Assembly: GCF_900102855.1 (NCBI RefSeq)
Contig: NZ_FMWD01000004.1
Span: forward strand, 261,627 to 325,626
Direction of reading: 5' to 3'
DNA from: Thiohalomonas denitrificans
GTDB lineage: Bacteria; Pseudomonadota; Gammaproteobacteria; Thiohalomonadales; Thiohalomonadaceae
Length of the DNA: 64,000 nucleotides
How positions within the stretch are numbered: the stretch's first letter is position 1; the number at the start of each line of letters is the position of its first letter. Position numbers and translations under genes: made by a program. The notes below the pieces were generated by a model, which was not told the origin of the DNA, made no database searches, and saw only the letters and a program-made list of their open reading frames with translations. Below are positions 1-9,256 of the stretch, piece after piece.

Positions 1-1584
1 GTAGCCGAAACCGATCTGAAGCGGTTTCGCGAGAATGTCAGCCGGAAGCGGCGCTTCGAAGCCATTCCGCTGCGCTTCCAGCTGACCGATGAAGAGGTGG
101 CGCGGGTCGCGGTCAATCGCCACCGCTTGCCGGGAGTGGAGATCAACTCCCGGCTCACCCGGCACTATCCGCTGGGCGCACTGACTGCGCACGTGGTGGG
201 TTACGTGGGCCGGATCAACCGACGGGAAATCAATTGCCTGGATCAACAAGAGGGCTGCGGCTTCGAGTGGACCGATGCCTCCAAGGAATTCCTGCAGCGC
301 TCGAACTACAGCGCCACCGACCGCATCGGCAAGGTGGGCGTGGAAAGAAGCCATGAGGATGCCCTGCATGGAAAGGTAGGGTTCCAGAAAGTGGAGACCA
401 ACGCACGGGGCCGGGTCCTGCGCGTCCTTGAGCGCACACCGCCGGTCCCTGGGAAGGATCTGCACCTCAACATCGATATCGGGCTGCAGCAGGCGGCGCA
501 AAACGCCTTTACCGGCGAGCGCGGAGCGCTGGTTGCCATTGAACCGAAAACCGGTGCGGTGCTGGCCCTGGTCAGCGTGCCCAGTTACGACAGCAACCTG
601 TTCGTGAACGGTATCGATTCGGCAACCTATACGGAACTCTCCCGTTCACTGTTTCAGCCGCTCTTCAACCGGGCCCTGCGCGGCCAGTATCCGCCCGGTT
701 CGACCACCAAGCCTTTTGTCGGTCTGGCGGGACTGGAGCTGGGAGATGTCGGCCCCGACGACAAGCAGGTGTGCCACGGCCATTACCAGCTGCCGGGTGA
801 GGAACGGCGCTACCGTGACTGGACGAGGCACGGCCCAGGGGTGGACATGCACCGCTCAATCGTTGAATCGTGTGATGTCTTCTTCTACGACCTGGCACAC
901 AAACTCGGTATCGATCGACTCTCGGGCTTTCTGAGCCAGTTCGGTTTCGGGCAACCCAGCGGCATCGATATTGGCGGGGAGGCAAGTGGGCTGATGCCCA
1001 CACGGGAGTGGAAGCGCCGCACGCGACAGGAGGTCTGGTATCCCGGCGAAACCCTGATCACCGGCATCGGCCAGGGCTTTACATTGGCCACGCCGCTGCA
1101 GTTGGCTTCGACCACCGCTGCGCTGGCCATTCGCGGACAGCGCATGCAGCCCCAGGTCGTCCGGGCTCTGGAGAATTCGGGTGGCGGTGATCATGAAATC
1201 GTGCCCGCCGTTGCTCTGGAGCCGGTGCACGTCAAGGAGTCCTCCAACTGGGACCGGATCCTTCACGCCATGAAGCAGGTGGTGCATGGCCGCCGCGGGA
1301 CGGCTCGCCGCATCGGTCACGATGCGTCCTACGAGATTGCCGGCAAAACCGGTACAGCCCAGGTGTTCGGCATCGCACAGGATGCGGAATACGTGGAGGA
1401 GGATGTCGTCAAACTGCTCCGCGACCATGCCCTCTTCATCGGTTTCGCGCCGGTGGAGGAGCCGCAGATCGCCATCGGGGTCATCGTTGAAAACGGCGGC
1501 AGCGGCGGAGCTGTAGCCGCGCCCATTGCCCGGCAGGTGATGGATTATCACCTGGTCGGCCGGCAGGAGGAGAAGACGCCGTGA
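1..1584 (+). CDS. mrdA: Penicillin-binding protein 2 (5' end cut by window)
   Basis: This is the transpeptidase of the elongasome, which cross-links peptidoglycan in the periplasm during side-wall growth. The frame is open from base 1, so the N-terminal anchor lies outside the window. The first visible residues belong to the pedestal domain (FRENVSRKRRFEAIPLR). The catalytic serine is in the STTK motif (Ser at 700-702, Lys at 709-711), followed by an SCD motif near 868 and the KTGTAQ motif at 1345. The stop codon overlaps the GTG start of rodA by four bases (GTGA), so the two genes are translationally coupled. This is the standard mrdA-rodA arrangement. Only the missing N-terminus limits the call. 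Confidence 0.97.
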   Translation, partial: VAETDLKRFRENVSRKRRFEAIPLRFQLTDEEVARVAVNRHRLPGVEINSRLTRHYPLGALTAHVVGYVGRINRREINCLDQQEGCGFEWTDASKEFLQRSNYSATDRIGKVGVERSHEDALHGKVGFQKVETNARGRVLRVLERTPPVPGKDLHLNIDIGLQQAAQNAFTGERGALVAIEPKTGAVLALVSVPSYDSNLFVNGIDSATYTELSRSLFQPLFNRALRGQYPPGSTTKPFVGLAGLELGDVGPDDKQVCHGHYQLPGEERRYRDWTRHGPGVDMHRSIVESCDVFFYDLAHKLGIDRLSGFLSQFGFGQPSGIDIGGEASGLMPTREWKRRTRQEVWYPGETLITGIGQGFTLATPLQLASTTAALAIRGQRMQPQVVRALENSGGGDHEIVPAVALEPVHVKESSNWDRILHAMKQVVHGRRGTARRIGHDASYEIAGKTGTAQVFGIAQDAEYVEEDVVKLLRDHALFIGFAPVEEPQIAIGVIVENGGSGGAVAAPIARQVMDYHLVGRQEEKTP

Positions 1585-2687
1585 TCCTGGACGCACCCAC
1601 ATCACGCCGGGGGAGCCTGGCAAACCGGCTGCATCTGGACATGCCGCTGCTGATCGGTCTGCTGCTGCTGTCAGGAGTCAGCCTGGCGGTCCTCTACAGT
1701 GTCGACGCCGGACGGGTCGATCAGCAACTGCTGCGACTGGGGCTGGGCTTCGTGGGCATGCTGGTGCTCGCGCAGATCCCGCCGGAGAACTATGTCCGCT
1801 GGACACCCTGGATCTATGCAGCAGCCGTTGCGCTGTTGATTGCCGTGCTGGTGGCAGGGATTGCCGGCAAGGGTGCCCAGCGCTGGATCGGTATCGGCGG
1901 ATTCCGCTTCCAGCCCTCGGAGCTGATGAAGTTGGCGATGCCGATGATGGTGGCCTGGTACCTGAGGGAGGTCTCCCTCCCCCCCGGCCCGAAAAAGATC
2001 TTTGCGGCATTACTGATCGTGGCGTTCCCTACCCTGCTAATCGCCAAACAGCCCGACCTTGGCACTGCCCTGCTGGTGGCCGGTGCGGGGATTTTTGTTC
2101 TGCTTTTTTCCGGGATCCCGTTCAAGCTTTTGGGATTAGCCTCTTTGCTGCTCGCACCGATGGCTGCATTGTTGTGGGAGTTCGGGATGCACGATTATCA
2201 ACGGCAGCGGGTGTTAACGTTTCTGACCCCCGAATCCGACCCCCTGGGGGCCGGGTACCACGTGATCCAGTCGAAGATTGCCATCGGTTCGGGCGGACTG
2301 TATGGCAAGGGCTGGCTTAACGGCACGCAGTCTCACCTGGAGTTTCTGCCGGAGCGTCATACCGATTTCATTTTCGCGGTATTCGGAGAGGAGTTCGGGC
2401 TGCTGGGCGGCGTTCTGCTACTCTCGATTTATCTATTTGTTGTTTGGAGAGGGCTCTATATCGCCGCCCAGGCCCAGGAGACCTACGGGCGACTGCTCGC
2501 AGGCGGACTGATCATGACGTTCTTTATCTATTTCTTCGTCAATATAGGCATGGTCGCCGGGCTGCTGCCGGTAGTGGGACTGCCACTACCTCTGATCAGT
2601 TTCGGTGGCACCTCCATGGTGACAATAATGGCCTCCTTCGGGATACTGATGTCCATTCACACTCATCGAAAACTACTAAAAGGTTGA
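1581..2687 (+). CDS. rodA: Rod-shape-determining peptidoglycan glycosyltransferase RodA (SEDS)
   Basis: RodA is a SEDS-family polytopic membrane protein that polymerises lipid II and works with PBP2 in the elongasome. The 368-residue product has about ten hydrophobic segments and the family signatures GAGYHVIQSKIAIGSGGLYG in the centre and PLPLISFGGTSM near the C-terminus. Length is normal for the family. The start is GTG at 1581, inside the mrdA stop codon. The stop codon shares one base with the ATG of the next gene (TGATG), which continues the coupled operon. Confidence 0.97.
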   Translation: MILDAPTSRRGSLANRLHLDMPLLIGLLLLSGVSLAVLYSVDAGRVDQQLLRLGLGFVGMLVLAQIPPENYVRWTPWIYAAAVALLIAVLVAGIAGKGAQRWIGIGGFRFQPSELMKLAMPMMVAWYLREVSLPPGPKKIFAALLIVAFPTLLIAKQPDLGTALLVAGAGIFVLLFSGIPFKLLGLASLLLAPMAALLWEFGMHDYQRQRVLTFLTPESDPLGAGYHVIQSKIAIGSGGLYGKGWLNGTQSHLEFLPERHTDFIFAVFGEEFGLLGGVLLLSIYLFVVWRGLYIAAQAQETYGRLLAGGLIMTFFIYFFVNIGMVAGLLPVVGLPLPLISFGGTSMVTIMASFGILMSIHTHRKLLKG

Positions 2688-3688
2688 TGACCGTGAACCA
2701 CCGTTTCGCACAGATTGTACTCATTCCGGCCGCGCTACTGTTATCGGGCCCCAGCCATGCCGATCTCGCAGCGCGGGACGATGTGCAGGGCTTTATTTCG
2801 CAAATGGTCTCGGACTACGGTTTCGAGGATACGCAGTTGAAAACGTTGTTCCGAAAGGTACAACTTCAGGACGATATCATTCGCGCCATCTCGCGCCCCG
2901 CCGAGAGCAAACCCTGGCACCAGTACCGGCCGATCTTCGTCACCGAGTCGCGCATCCGTCAGGGTGCCGAATTCTGGCAGGAGCATGCCGAGGTGCTGGC
3001 GGAAGCGGAGCGCCGTTATGGCGTCTCGCCGTCGATCCTGGTGGCGATTTTGGGTGTGGAAACCCGTTATGGTCGCCATCGTGGCAGCTATCGGGTGATG
3101 GACTCGCTCTCCACGCTGGCCTTTGACTACCCGCCGCGCGCCAAATTTTTCCGTGGGCAGCTGGAACAGTACCTCGTCATGGCCCGGGAAGAGAAAATCG
3201 ACCCTCTGGAATTGACCGGCTCCTACGCCGGGGCCATGGGTCAGCCCCAGTTCATCCCGAGCAGCTTCCGCGCCTATGCCGTCGACTTCGATGGCGACGG
3301 CCGCCGCGACCTTTGGGAGAATATCGAAGACGTCATCGGCAGTGTCGCCAACTACTTCGCCGAGCATCGCTGGCAGCCGGGCCAGCCCGTCGCCACCCGT
3401 GCGAAGGTCAATGGCAATCAGCACCAGTCGCTGCTGGACAAGGGCTACCGGCCGAGCACCACAGTCGGGGAACTGGGCAAGTTGGGCGTCGAGCCCCAGA
3501 CATCCATCGACCCTGAACTGGATGCCGCGCTGATCGCACTGGAGGCCGAAGAGGGCACGGAGCACTGGGTGGCCCTGCACAACTTCTACGTCATCACCCG
3601 CTACAATCACAGCCCGCTCTATGCCATGGCGGTCCACCAGCTGGCCGAAGGGATACGCGCGGCCTATGAGGAGACAAACCAGCGGTGA
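2687..3688 (+). CDS. mltB: Membrane-bound lytic murein transglycosylase B
   Basis: MltB cleaves the glycan strand between MurNAc and GlcNAc to form 1,6-anhydroMurNAc. The start is ATG 2687, overlapping the rodA stop. It gives a 333-residue protein with a Sec signal peptide (FAQIVLIPAALLLSGPSHA). A lipobox cysteine is not obvious, so it may be soluble in the periplasm rather than a lipoprotein. The transglycosylase fold motifs are clear: AILGVETRYGRHRGSYRV, which holds the catalytic glutamate, and the GSYAGAMGQPQFIPSSFR block. It lies in the mrdA-rodA-mltB-rlpA operon, and its stop overlaps the GTG of rlpA. Confidence 0.95.
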   Translation: MTVNHRFAQIVLIPAALLLSGPSHADLAARDDVQGFISQMVSDYGFEDTQLKTLFRKVQLQDDIIRAISRPAESKPWHQYRPIFVTESRIRQGAEFWQEHAEVLAEAERRYGVSPSILVAILGVETRYGRHRGSYRVMDSLSTLAFDYPPRAKFFRGQLEQYLVMAREEKIDPLELTGSYAGAMGQPQFIPSSFRAYAVDFDGDGRRDLWENIEDVIGSVANYFAEHRWQPGQPVATRAKVNGNQHQSLLDKGYRPSTTVGELGKLGVEPQTSIDPELDAALIALEAEEGTEHWVALHNFYVITRYNHSPLYAMAVHQLAEGIRAAYEETNQR

Positions 3689-4605
3689 GGCGAATGAGCG
3701 GTCAGTGGCGGATAGCAGCGGCCCTGATTCCGATGGTGATCGGCGGCTGTAGCACGAGCGTCGTGCGGGACAGCGCCCCGGACGATACCGGTATCGATTT
3801 CAGCCGCATTCCCGACGCCGTGCCCCGGGTCGAGCCGAAAAGCCACTACGGCAACCCCGAGTCCTACGTTGTATTCGGTAAACGGTACCGGGTCAGTGAC
3901 AGTGCCGAGGCGTTTGTGGAGCGAGGCCTGGCATCGTGGTACGGCACCAAATTTCACGGTCGCCGTACCTCGAGCGGCGAGGTGTACGACATGTACAAAA
4001 TGACCGCCGCACACAAGAGTCTGCCCCTCCCCACCTATGTGGAGGTCACCAACCTGAATACCGGACGCAGCGTAGTGGTCAAGGTGAACGATCGCGGTCC
4101 CTTCCATGACGACCGGATTATCGATCTTTCCTACGCAGCGGCCCGCAAACTGGAGTTCACCCGCAGCGGTACGGCACCGGTCGAGATCCGGGCCATTGAC
4201 CCGACGAAACCGACAAGGAGTATCGAGCGCACCCAACCGGCAATGGAAGTCCGTTTGAGCGACGAAAACGAATCCACCGTAACGGTGCGTCCAGCCACCC
4301 TGGCCGCCGCAGCCCCCGGAGAGATCGCCGCTATCGAAGCGGCGCCGTTGGCCACAGCCCGGACCGCCGAGACACCCGCCATTTTCCTCCAGGTGGGCGC
4401 GTTCTCCAGCCGCGACAATGCGGAACGTCTTCGCCAGCGACTGGCCGATGCCGTTTCGGACATCGTCATCGAACCCGGGGATGCCGCCCAGCAACCGCTC
4501 TACCGTGTTCGCGTCGGCCCGTTGACGTCCGAGCAGGAAGCGGATGCCCTCGCGGATCAGCTGGTGGACTACGGCATCCATTCACCGCGAGTGCTTCGGG
4601 ACTGA
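3685..4605 (+). CDS. rlpA: Septal ring lytic transglycosylase RlpA, SPOR-domain lipoprotein
   Basis: RlpA is an outer-membrane lipoprotein that cleaves denuded glycan strands. A lipobox (VIGGC) follows a short hydrophobic segment. The double-psi beta-barrel domain follows, with the motifs GLASWYGTKFHGRRTSSGE and VKVNDRGPFHDDRIIDLSY. An alanine-rich linker leads to a C-terminal SPOR domain (FLQVGAFSSRDNAERLRQRL, then YRVRVGPLTSEQEADALADQ). The chosen start is GTG 3685, which overlaps the mltB stop (GTGA); ATG 3694 is an alternative with little effect. The length of 306 residues is typical for the family. Confidence 0.95.
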   Translation: MRRMSGQWRIAAALIPMVIGGCSTSVVRDSAPDDTGIDFSRIPDAVPRVEPKSHYGNPESYVVFGKRYRVSDSAEAFVERGLASWYGTKFHGRRTSSGEVYDMYKMTAAHKSLPLPTYVEVTNLNTGRSVVVKVNDRGPFHDDRIIDLSYAAARKLEFTRSGTAPVEIRAIDPTKPTRSIERTQPAMEVRLSDENESTVTVRPATLAAAAPGEIAAIEAAPLATARTAETPAIFLQVGAFSSRDNAERLRQRLADAVSDIVIEPGDAAQQPLYRVRVGPLTSEQEADALADQLVDYGIHSPRVLRD

Positions 4606-4608
4606 CCC

Positions 4609-4735
4609 GTAGGGTGCATTCTGGTGGGCGAACGGAGCCGACGCATTTTGGATGAGCCTCGTGCAATGGTTGGTGCACTCTGGAAATCTGCCGGCTTTAT
4701 GGAAACGAGGGTGGCGTATCAAGAATGCGCCCTAC
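4609..4735 (+). repeat. GTAGGG/CCCTAC interspersed element, single copy
   Basis: The element starts GTAGGGTGCATTC and ends GAATGCGCCCTAC, so its ends are imperfect inverted repeats of about 13 bp. Its interior shares the stretch around GGTGCACTCTGGAAATCTG with copies near 18.4 kb and the tandem array near 25.9 kb. It lies just after rlpA and before dacA. There is no convincing reading frame. It behaves like a MITE or REPIN-class intergenic repeat. Confidence 0.8.
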
Positions 4736-4765
4736 GGCTCTTTAAGGGTTTCCCGGTGCTCCCCG

Positions 4766-4794
4766 TTGAGTTGCAGCCGATTTCGCAGTATATC
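4766..4794 (+). promoter_or_regulatory. Possible sigma70 promoter for dacA
   Basis: TTGAGT at 4766-4771 and TATATC at 4789-4794 are separated by 17 bp and lie about 80 bp before the dacA start codon, immediately after the repeat element. This is pattern matching only. A second AT-rich stretch near 4835 could be an alternative -10 box. Confidence 0.35.
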
Positions 4795-4873
4795 GTGTGA
4801 CTGGCCACCTACTTTTCGGCGGAACGACACGGTAGACTATAAAACTTCATCAAATCACTGATACGCCATTGCC

Positions 4874-6016
4874 ATGAGCGCTATTCTGCGTCGTTTTAGT
4901 CTTCTCCTTCTGCTCTTTTTCACCACTGCGGTGTCCGCCAATCTGGCATTCGTACCGGCGCCGCCAGGAGTGAAGGCGGAGGGATATGTCCTGCAGGATT
5001 TCCATAGCGGCCGCATTCTCGCGTCGGTCAACGAGAATGAACGAATGGAACCGGCCAGCCTGACCAAAATGATGACCGCCTATGTGGTCTTCCAGGAGTT
5101 GGCCTCCGGGGACATCAAGCTCGATGACAAGGTCCGGATCAGTGAAAAGGCCTGGCGCACCCAGGGTTCCCGGATGTTTGTCGAGGTCGACACCAAGGTC
5201 ACCCTCGAACAACTTCTCAAGGGCGTGATCATCCAGTCCGGCAACGATGCCAGCGTGGCGGTGGCGGAGTACGTCGCCGGCAGTGAAGAAGCCTTTGCCG
5301 CGCTGATGAACGAATATGCGCGCAAGCTCGGCCTGACCGATACCAACTTCGTCAACAGTACCGGACTGCCACACCCGGAGCATTACACCACACCGCGGGA
5401 CATGGCCCTGCTCGCCACTGGCGTCATCCACGACTTCCCGCAATTTTACGAGTGGTACTCCATCAAGGAATACACCTACAACAACATTACCCAGCACAAC
5501 CGTAACAAGCTGCTGTGGCGGGATGAATACGTCGATGGTGTGAAGACGGGCCATACCGATTCCGCAGGCTACTGCCTGGTCTCCTCGGCCAAGCGCGAAG
5601 ACATGCGGTTGGTCGCCGTGGTCATGGGAACGTCCGGTGAAAATGCCCGGGCGCAGGAGAGCCAGAAACTGCTCAACTTCGGCTTCCGCTTTTTTGAAAC
5701 CCACCGCCTCTATGAGAGCGACACACCGCTCAAGGAGATACGGATCTGGAAAGGGATGTCCGAAACCCTGCCACTGGGCCTGAATCGGGAGATGTATGTA
5801 ACGATTCCGCGCGGGCAGTATGAACAACTCGATGCCTCGCTGAGCGTCGACAGCAACATCATCGCCCCGGCACACAAGGGCCAGGAATTCGGGACCGTGA
5901 CCGTGCAGCTGGGAGAAGAAGTACTGGTGGAGCAGCCGCTGGTCGCCCTTCAGGATATCGAAGAGGGTGGCCTCTGGCAGCGTCTGCTGGATGACGTCAT
6001 GCTGTGGTTCTATTGA
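4874..6016 (+). CDS. dacA: D-alanyl-D-alanine carboxypeptidase (PBP5/6 family)
   Basis: This low-molecular-mass PBP trims the terminal D-Ala from the pentapeptide in the periplasm. The 380-residue product has a signal peptide (LLLLLFFTTAVSA). It carries the three penicillin-binding motifs: SLTK near residue 57, SGN in IIQSGNDASVAV, and KTGHTDSAGYC. The C-terminal beta-rich domain and the final amphipathic segment (LWQRLLDDVMLWFY), expected to attach to the inner membrane, are present. It follows rlpA after a repeat-filled gap, as in many gammaproteobacteria. ATG 4874 is immediately before the signal peptide. Confidence 0.96.
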   Translation: MSAILRRFSLLLLLFFTTAVSANLAFVPAPPGVKAEGYVLQDFHSGRILASVNENERMEPASLTKMMTAYVVFQELASGDIKLDDKVRISEKAWRTQGSRMFVEVDTKVTLEQLLKGVIIQSGNDASVAVAEYVAGSEEAFAALMNEYARKLGLTDTNFVNSTGLPHPEHYTTPRDMALLATGVIHDFPQFYEWYSIKEYTYNNITQHNRNKLLWRDEYVDGVKTGHTDSAGYCLVSSAKREDMRLVAVVMGTSGENARAQESQKLLNFGFRFFETHRLYESDTPLKEIRIWKGMSETLPLGLNREMYVTIPRGQYEQLDASLSVDSNIIAPAHKGQEFGTVTVQLGEEVLVEQPLVALQDIEEGGLWQRLLDDVMLWFY

Positions 6017-6088
6017 GATTAACCACTGAGGACACGGAGCTACCTCTTCGTGTTCTTTGCATCCCAATCGTGGCCGGACAAAACAATA

Positions 6089-6949
6089 ATGACCGATACG
6101 GTTTTTCTGAATGGTGATTTCCTGCCGGCGGACCAGGCCTGCATCTCGGTCCTCGACCGCGGTTTCATGTTTGGCGATGGCGTTTACGAGGTCATCCCGG
6201 TCTATGGCGGGCGGCTTTTTCGCCTCGAACATCACTTGGACCGGCTTGACCACAGTCTTGCCGGTATTCGGCTGGAAAACCCGCTCCCGCATTCGCGCTG
6301 GCAGGACGTTCTCGAAGAGTTGATAAAGCGTAACGGCGGCGGCGATCAGTCCCTCTATCTCCAGGTCACCCGCGGTCCGGCCCGCCGCGATCATGCCTTC
6401 CCTCCCGTCGTCAATCCGACGGTATTTGCCATGAGTTCGCCGCTGGGTGCCCCCGCTCCGGAACTGCGCCAGGGCATCAGCGCCGTCACGTTGGAGGATA
6501 TCCGCTGGAAACTCTGTAACATAAAGGCCATCGCCCTGCTGCCGAACATCCTGTTACGCCAACAGGCACTGGACCAGGGCTCCGCCGAGGCGATCATGAC
6601 CCGTGACGGCGAAGTGACCGAGGGCGCGGCGGCCAATGTCTTTTTGGTGCGCAACGGCACCATCGTCACACCGCCCAAGAGCAACCTGCTGCTGCCGGGC
6701 ATCACCCGCGACCTGGTAGTGGAACTTTGTGCCCGTCACGGTCTACCCTGCAAAGAGCGCCCCATCGATGAAGCGGAGCTCCTGGACGCCGATGAACTCT
6801 GGGTTACCAGCTCCACCCGGGAAGTAGTGCCGGTCACCCGCCTTGATGGTGCCCCCGTAGGCAATGGCCACCCCGGGCCGGTCTGGGAACGGATGGTGGA
6901 GCTCTACCAGGCCTACAAGGAGGCTTTCCGCCGGGGCGAGGTGGAATAA
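6089..6949 (+). CDS. dat: D-amino-acid transaminase (class IV PLP aminotransferase)
   Basis: This cytoplasmic PLP enzyme of fold type IV probably makes D-Glu and D-Ala by transamination. The start is ATG 6089 (MTDTVFLNGDFLP); the open frame extends upstream without family similarity. Family features are FGDGVYEVIPVYGG near the N-terminus and the lysine in CNIKAIALLPNILLRQQA. TEGAAANVFLVRNG and ELWVTSSTREVVPVTRLDG complete the set. The length of 286 residues fits. It sits between dacA and ybeD, as in Pseudomonas-like genomes. A branched-chain (ilvE-like) specificity is less likely given the cell-wall neighbourhood. Confidence 0.88.
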   Translation: MTDTVFLNGDFLPADQACISVLDRGFMFGDGVYEVIPVYGGRLFRLEHHLDRLDHSLAGIRLENPLPHSRWQDVLEELIKRNGGGDQSLYLQVTRGPARRDHAFPPVVNPTVFAMSSPLGAPAPELRQGISAVTLEDIRWKLCNIKAIALLPNILLRQQALDQGSAEAIMTRDGEVTEGAAANVFLVRNGTIVTPPKSNLLLPGITRDLVVELCARHGLPCKERPIDEAELLDADELWVTSSTREVVPVTRLDGAPVGNGHPGPVWERMVELYQAYKEAFRRGEVE

Positions 6950-6951
6950 TT

Positions 6952-7052
6952 TAAACCACGGGGGACACGGGGAGCACGGGGACTTCAAAGGCTTGAACAA
7001 GCTCGGCAGTCTCCAAATGACTACCCCGTGTTCCCCGTGCACCCCGTGGTGA
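6952..7052. repeat. Inverted-repeat element, CCACGGGG...CCCCGTGG type
   Basis: The left arm contains CCACGGGGGACACGGGG and the right arm CCCCGTGCACCCCGTGG, separated by about 60 bp, so the transcript could fold into a long hairpin. A very similar element lies at about 35938-36021, and weaker relatives lie at 22235-22345 and 52937-52996. It fills the gap between dat and ybeD. Confidence 0.7.
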
Positions 7053-7057
7053 TAGCT

Positions 7058-7324
7058 ATGAGTAATGACGAGACACTGCTGGAGTTTCCCTGCGACTTTC
7101 CCATCAAGGCGATGGGACGCGCTGATGAGGATTTCGAGACCACGGTGGTCGAGATCGTGCGGCGTCACGCCCCCGACCTGGGCGAGGCCGCGGTGTCGGT
7201 GCGCGAGAGTAGCGGTGCCAAATACCTGTCCGTGACCGTCACTGTCCGGGCCACCAGCCGGGAGCAGCTGGACAACATCTACCTCGAACTCACCGCCCAC
7301 GAAAAGGTCATGATGGCACTGTAA
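7058..7324 (+). CDS. ybeD: DUF493/YbeD family protein
   Basis: This is an 88-residue ferredoxin-like-fold protein of the YbeD (UPF0250) family. It is widespread next to lipB and proposed to be linked to lipoate metabolism, with no defined reaction. The start is ATG 7058 (MSNDETLLEFPCDFPIKAMG). The characteristic FPCDFPIKAMG near the start and KYLSVTVTVRATSREQLDNI in the middle support the family. The context, dat upstream and lipB-lipA downstream, matches the usual order. Confidence 0.92.
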   Translation: MSNDETLLEFPCDFPIKAMGRADEDFETTVVEIVRRHAPDLGEAAVSVRESSGAKYLSVTVTVRATSREQLDNIYLELTAHEKVMMAL

Positions 7325-7458
7325 GGGCAGGGACGAGGAACGAGGTTCGAGATGCGAGATTCGAGGAACAGCGAGGGGCGTACGCCTGCTACTAGGCGAC
7401 GGATTCATTGCTTGTTTCTGCGCACCGAGTATCCGTTTTGATTTCCCCCGAGAACCCA

Positions 7459-8103
7459 GTGCGCCCCGTGGTTAAACAGCCCCTTCTCCGCCACCTCGGC
7501 CTCCGTGACTACATCCCTGTCTGGGAGGCGATGCGAGCGTTTACTGACGAGCGAGGATCCGATACGCGGGATGAGTTCTGGCTGGTCGAGCATCCGTCGG
7601 TATTCACACAGGGGCTGAACGCGAAGCCGGAACACCTGCTCGATACGGGTGCCATCCCGGTGGTCAAAACCGATCGGGGCGGACAGGTGACCTATCACGG
7701 CCCCGGCCAGGTTGTCCTCTATCCGCTAATCGATCTGCGGCGACTCGGGATCGGTGTCCGCCACCTGGTCAGTGCCCTCGAGCAATCGGTCGTAGACCTG
7801 CTGGCCGACTTTGAAGTGAACGCGTACCCCCGACGGGACGCCCCCGGGGTTTATGTCGAGCTACCCGGGCGGGGCGAGGCAAAGATTGCCTCGGTGGGCC
7901 TTCGGGTACGCCGCGGGTGCAGTTATCATGGCATCGCCCTCAACGTTGCCATGGAAATGACGCCGTTTCAGCGCATCAACCCCTGCGGCCATGCCGGACT
8001 GGCCGTAACCCAGCTCAAGGAGCTGGGCATCGACCTGGATGTGAAAACCGCCGGCGAGCGCCTGGCCGCCAGGCTGACGGAGCGAGTAGCGAGTAGCGAG
8101 TAG
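7459..8103 (+). CDS. lipB: Octanoyl-[acyl-carrier-protein]:protein octanoyltransferase
   Basis: LipB moves the octanoyl group from ACP to lipoyl domains, the first step of lipoate synthesis. Motifs are [38 protein letters not shown] with the conserved RGG/HGPGQ, and [20 protein letters not shown] with the catalytic lysine. The cysteine in [14 protein letters not shown] is the acyl-accepting residue. The start is uncertain: GTG 7459 or GTG 7468 are preferred, and the open frame reaches TTG 7408. The last seven residues (RVASSE and its surroundings) and the stop are encoded by a 7-bp tandem repeat. Confidence 0.94.
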   Translation: MRPVVKQPLLRHLGLRDYIPVWEAMRAFTDERGSDTRDEFWLVEHPSVFTQGLNAKPEHLLDTGAIPVVKTDRGGQVTYHGPGQVVLYPLIDLRRLGIGVRHLVSALEQSVVDLLADFEVNAYPRRDAPGVYVELPGRGEAKIASVGLRVRRGCSYHGIALNVAMEMTPFQRINPCGHAGLAVTQLKELGIDLDVKTAGERLAARLTERVASSE

Positions 8104-8114
8104 CGAGTAGCGAG
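8081..8114 (+). repeat. 7-bp tandem repeat (AGCGAGT)n
   Basis: About five head-to-tail copies of AGCGAGT run through the 3' end of lipB and past its stop codon. Because the unit is not a multiple of three and contains TAG in one frame, gain or loss of a unit would change the LipB C-terminus. Confidence 0.8.
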
Positions 8115-8232
8115 CATTGTAGAATCCCGCCATTCTCTGTGGTCTCAGTGGTTAACCGCCGTAGCGTGATTGGCGCAACACCCCCCACGCTTCGATTCGC
8201 GTTCCATCGCCGTTGGCTTTATCCTTCCATCC

Positions 8233-9177
8233 ATGAACTCCGATGATAAACGATCCCTGAGGGGCGAGACCAAGACCGCACGCATCCCCATCAAGGTTGT
8301 GCCCGCAGAGCGTCCTCTGCCGAAGCCCCGCTGGATCCGCGCCAAGGCGCCCACCAGCCCCGAAGTAATGCGCCTCAAGGGCATTCTTCGCGAACAGAAG
8401 CTGCATACCGTATGTGAGGAGGCGGCCTGCCCGAACTTGGGAGAATGCTTCCAGCACGGGACCGCCACCTTCATGATCATGGGGGATATCTGTACCCGCC
8501 GCTGCCCCTTCTGTGATGTGGCCCATGGACGCCCGGACCCCCTCGACGCCGATGAACCGGCGCACCTGGCTGAAACCGTCAAGGCCATGGGCCTGCGTTT
8601 CGTGGTGGTGACATCGGTGGACCGCGATGACCTGCGCGACGGCGGCGCCGAGCACTTCGCTGATTGTGTGGCAGCGGTACGCGAGCAATCACCCGAAACG
8701 GCCGTGGAGATCCTGGTGCCCGACTTTCGGGGTCGCCTGGAGCCTGCCCTGGAAGCGCTCGGCAAGGCACCACCGGACATTTTCAATCACAACCTGGAGA
8801 CGGTGCCCCGCCTCTACCGCAAGGCCCGGCCGGGTGCCGATTACCAGTGGTCCCTGGAGCTGCTGCAGCACTTTCGTGAACAACACCCGCAGGTCCCCAC
8901 CAAGTCCGGGCTGATGCTCGGCCTGGGTGAGGAACCCCGGGAGGTCCTGGAGGTGCTGAAGGATCTCCGGGAACACGGCTGCGATCACCTGACCCTCGGT
9001 CAGTATCTGCAGCCGAGCCGTTATCACCTTCCGGTGGAGCGCTATGTTCCTCCCGAAGAGTTCCATGAGCTGGGAGAACGGGCCAAAGATCTGGGCTTTA
9101 CCCATGTGGCAAGCGGCCCGATGGTCCGCTCCTCCTATCACGCCGAACAGCAGGCCCGCGGCGAACAGGTTGGTTAA
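8233..9177 (+). CDS. lipA: Lipoyl synthase (radical SAM)
   Basis: LipA inserts two sulfur atoms into octanoyl-lipoyl domains. ATG 8233 gives 314 residues; the open frame reaches TTG 8170 but the extension has no family features. The auxiliary cluster cysteines are in [12 protein letters not shown] and the radical-SAM cluster cysteines are in [15 protein letters not shown]. The C-terminal RSSYHAEQ motif supplies the serine ligand of the auxiliary cluster. It follows lipB after a 129-bp gap. Confidence 0.97.
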   Translation: MNSDDKRSLRGETKTARIPIKVVPAERPLPKPRWIRAKAPTSPEVMRLKGILREQKLHTVCEEAACPNLGECFQHGTATFMIMGDICTRRCPFCDVAHGRPDPLDADEPAHLAETVKAMGLRFVVVTSVDRDDLRDGGAEHFADCVAAVREQSPETAVEILVPDFRGRLEPALEALGKAPPDIFNHNLETVPRLYRKARPGADYQWSLELLQHFREQHPQVPTKSGLMLGLGEEPREVLEVLKDLREHGCDHLTLGQYLQPSRYHLPVERYVPPEEFHELGERAKDLGFTHVASGPMVRSSYHAEQQARGEQVG

Positions 9178-9256
9178 GAAGTGCTTGGCAGAAAGGACTT
9201 GCAGCAGAACACGCGACTAGACCTACAATAGCGGTCCGCCCTTTTCTGGAGTCGGC

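Noticed and set aside
9184-9201. Possible sigma54 promoter before the HD-GYP gene (TGGC...TTGC)
   Set aside because: The GG and GC pairs are 14 bp apart instead of the required 12.
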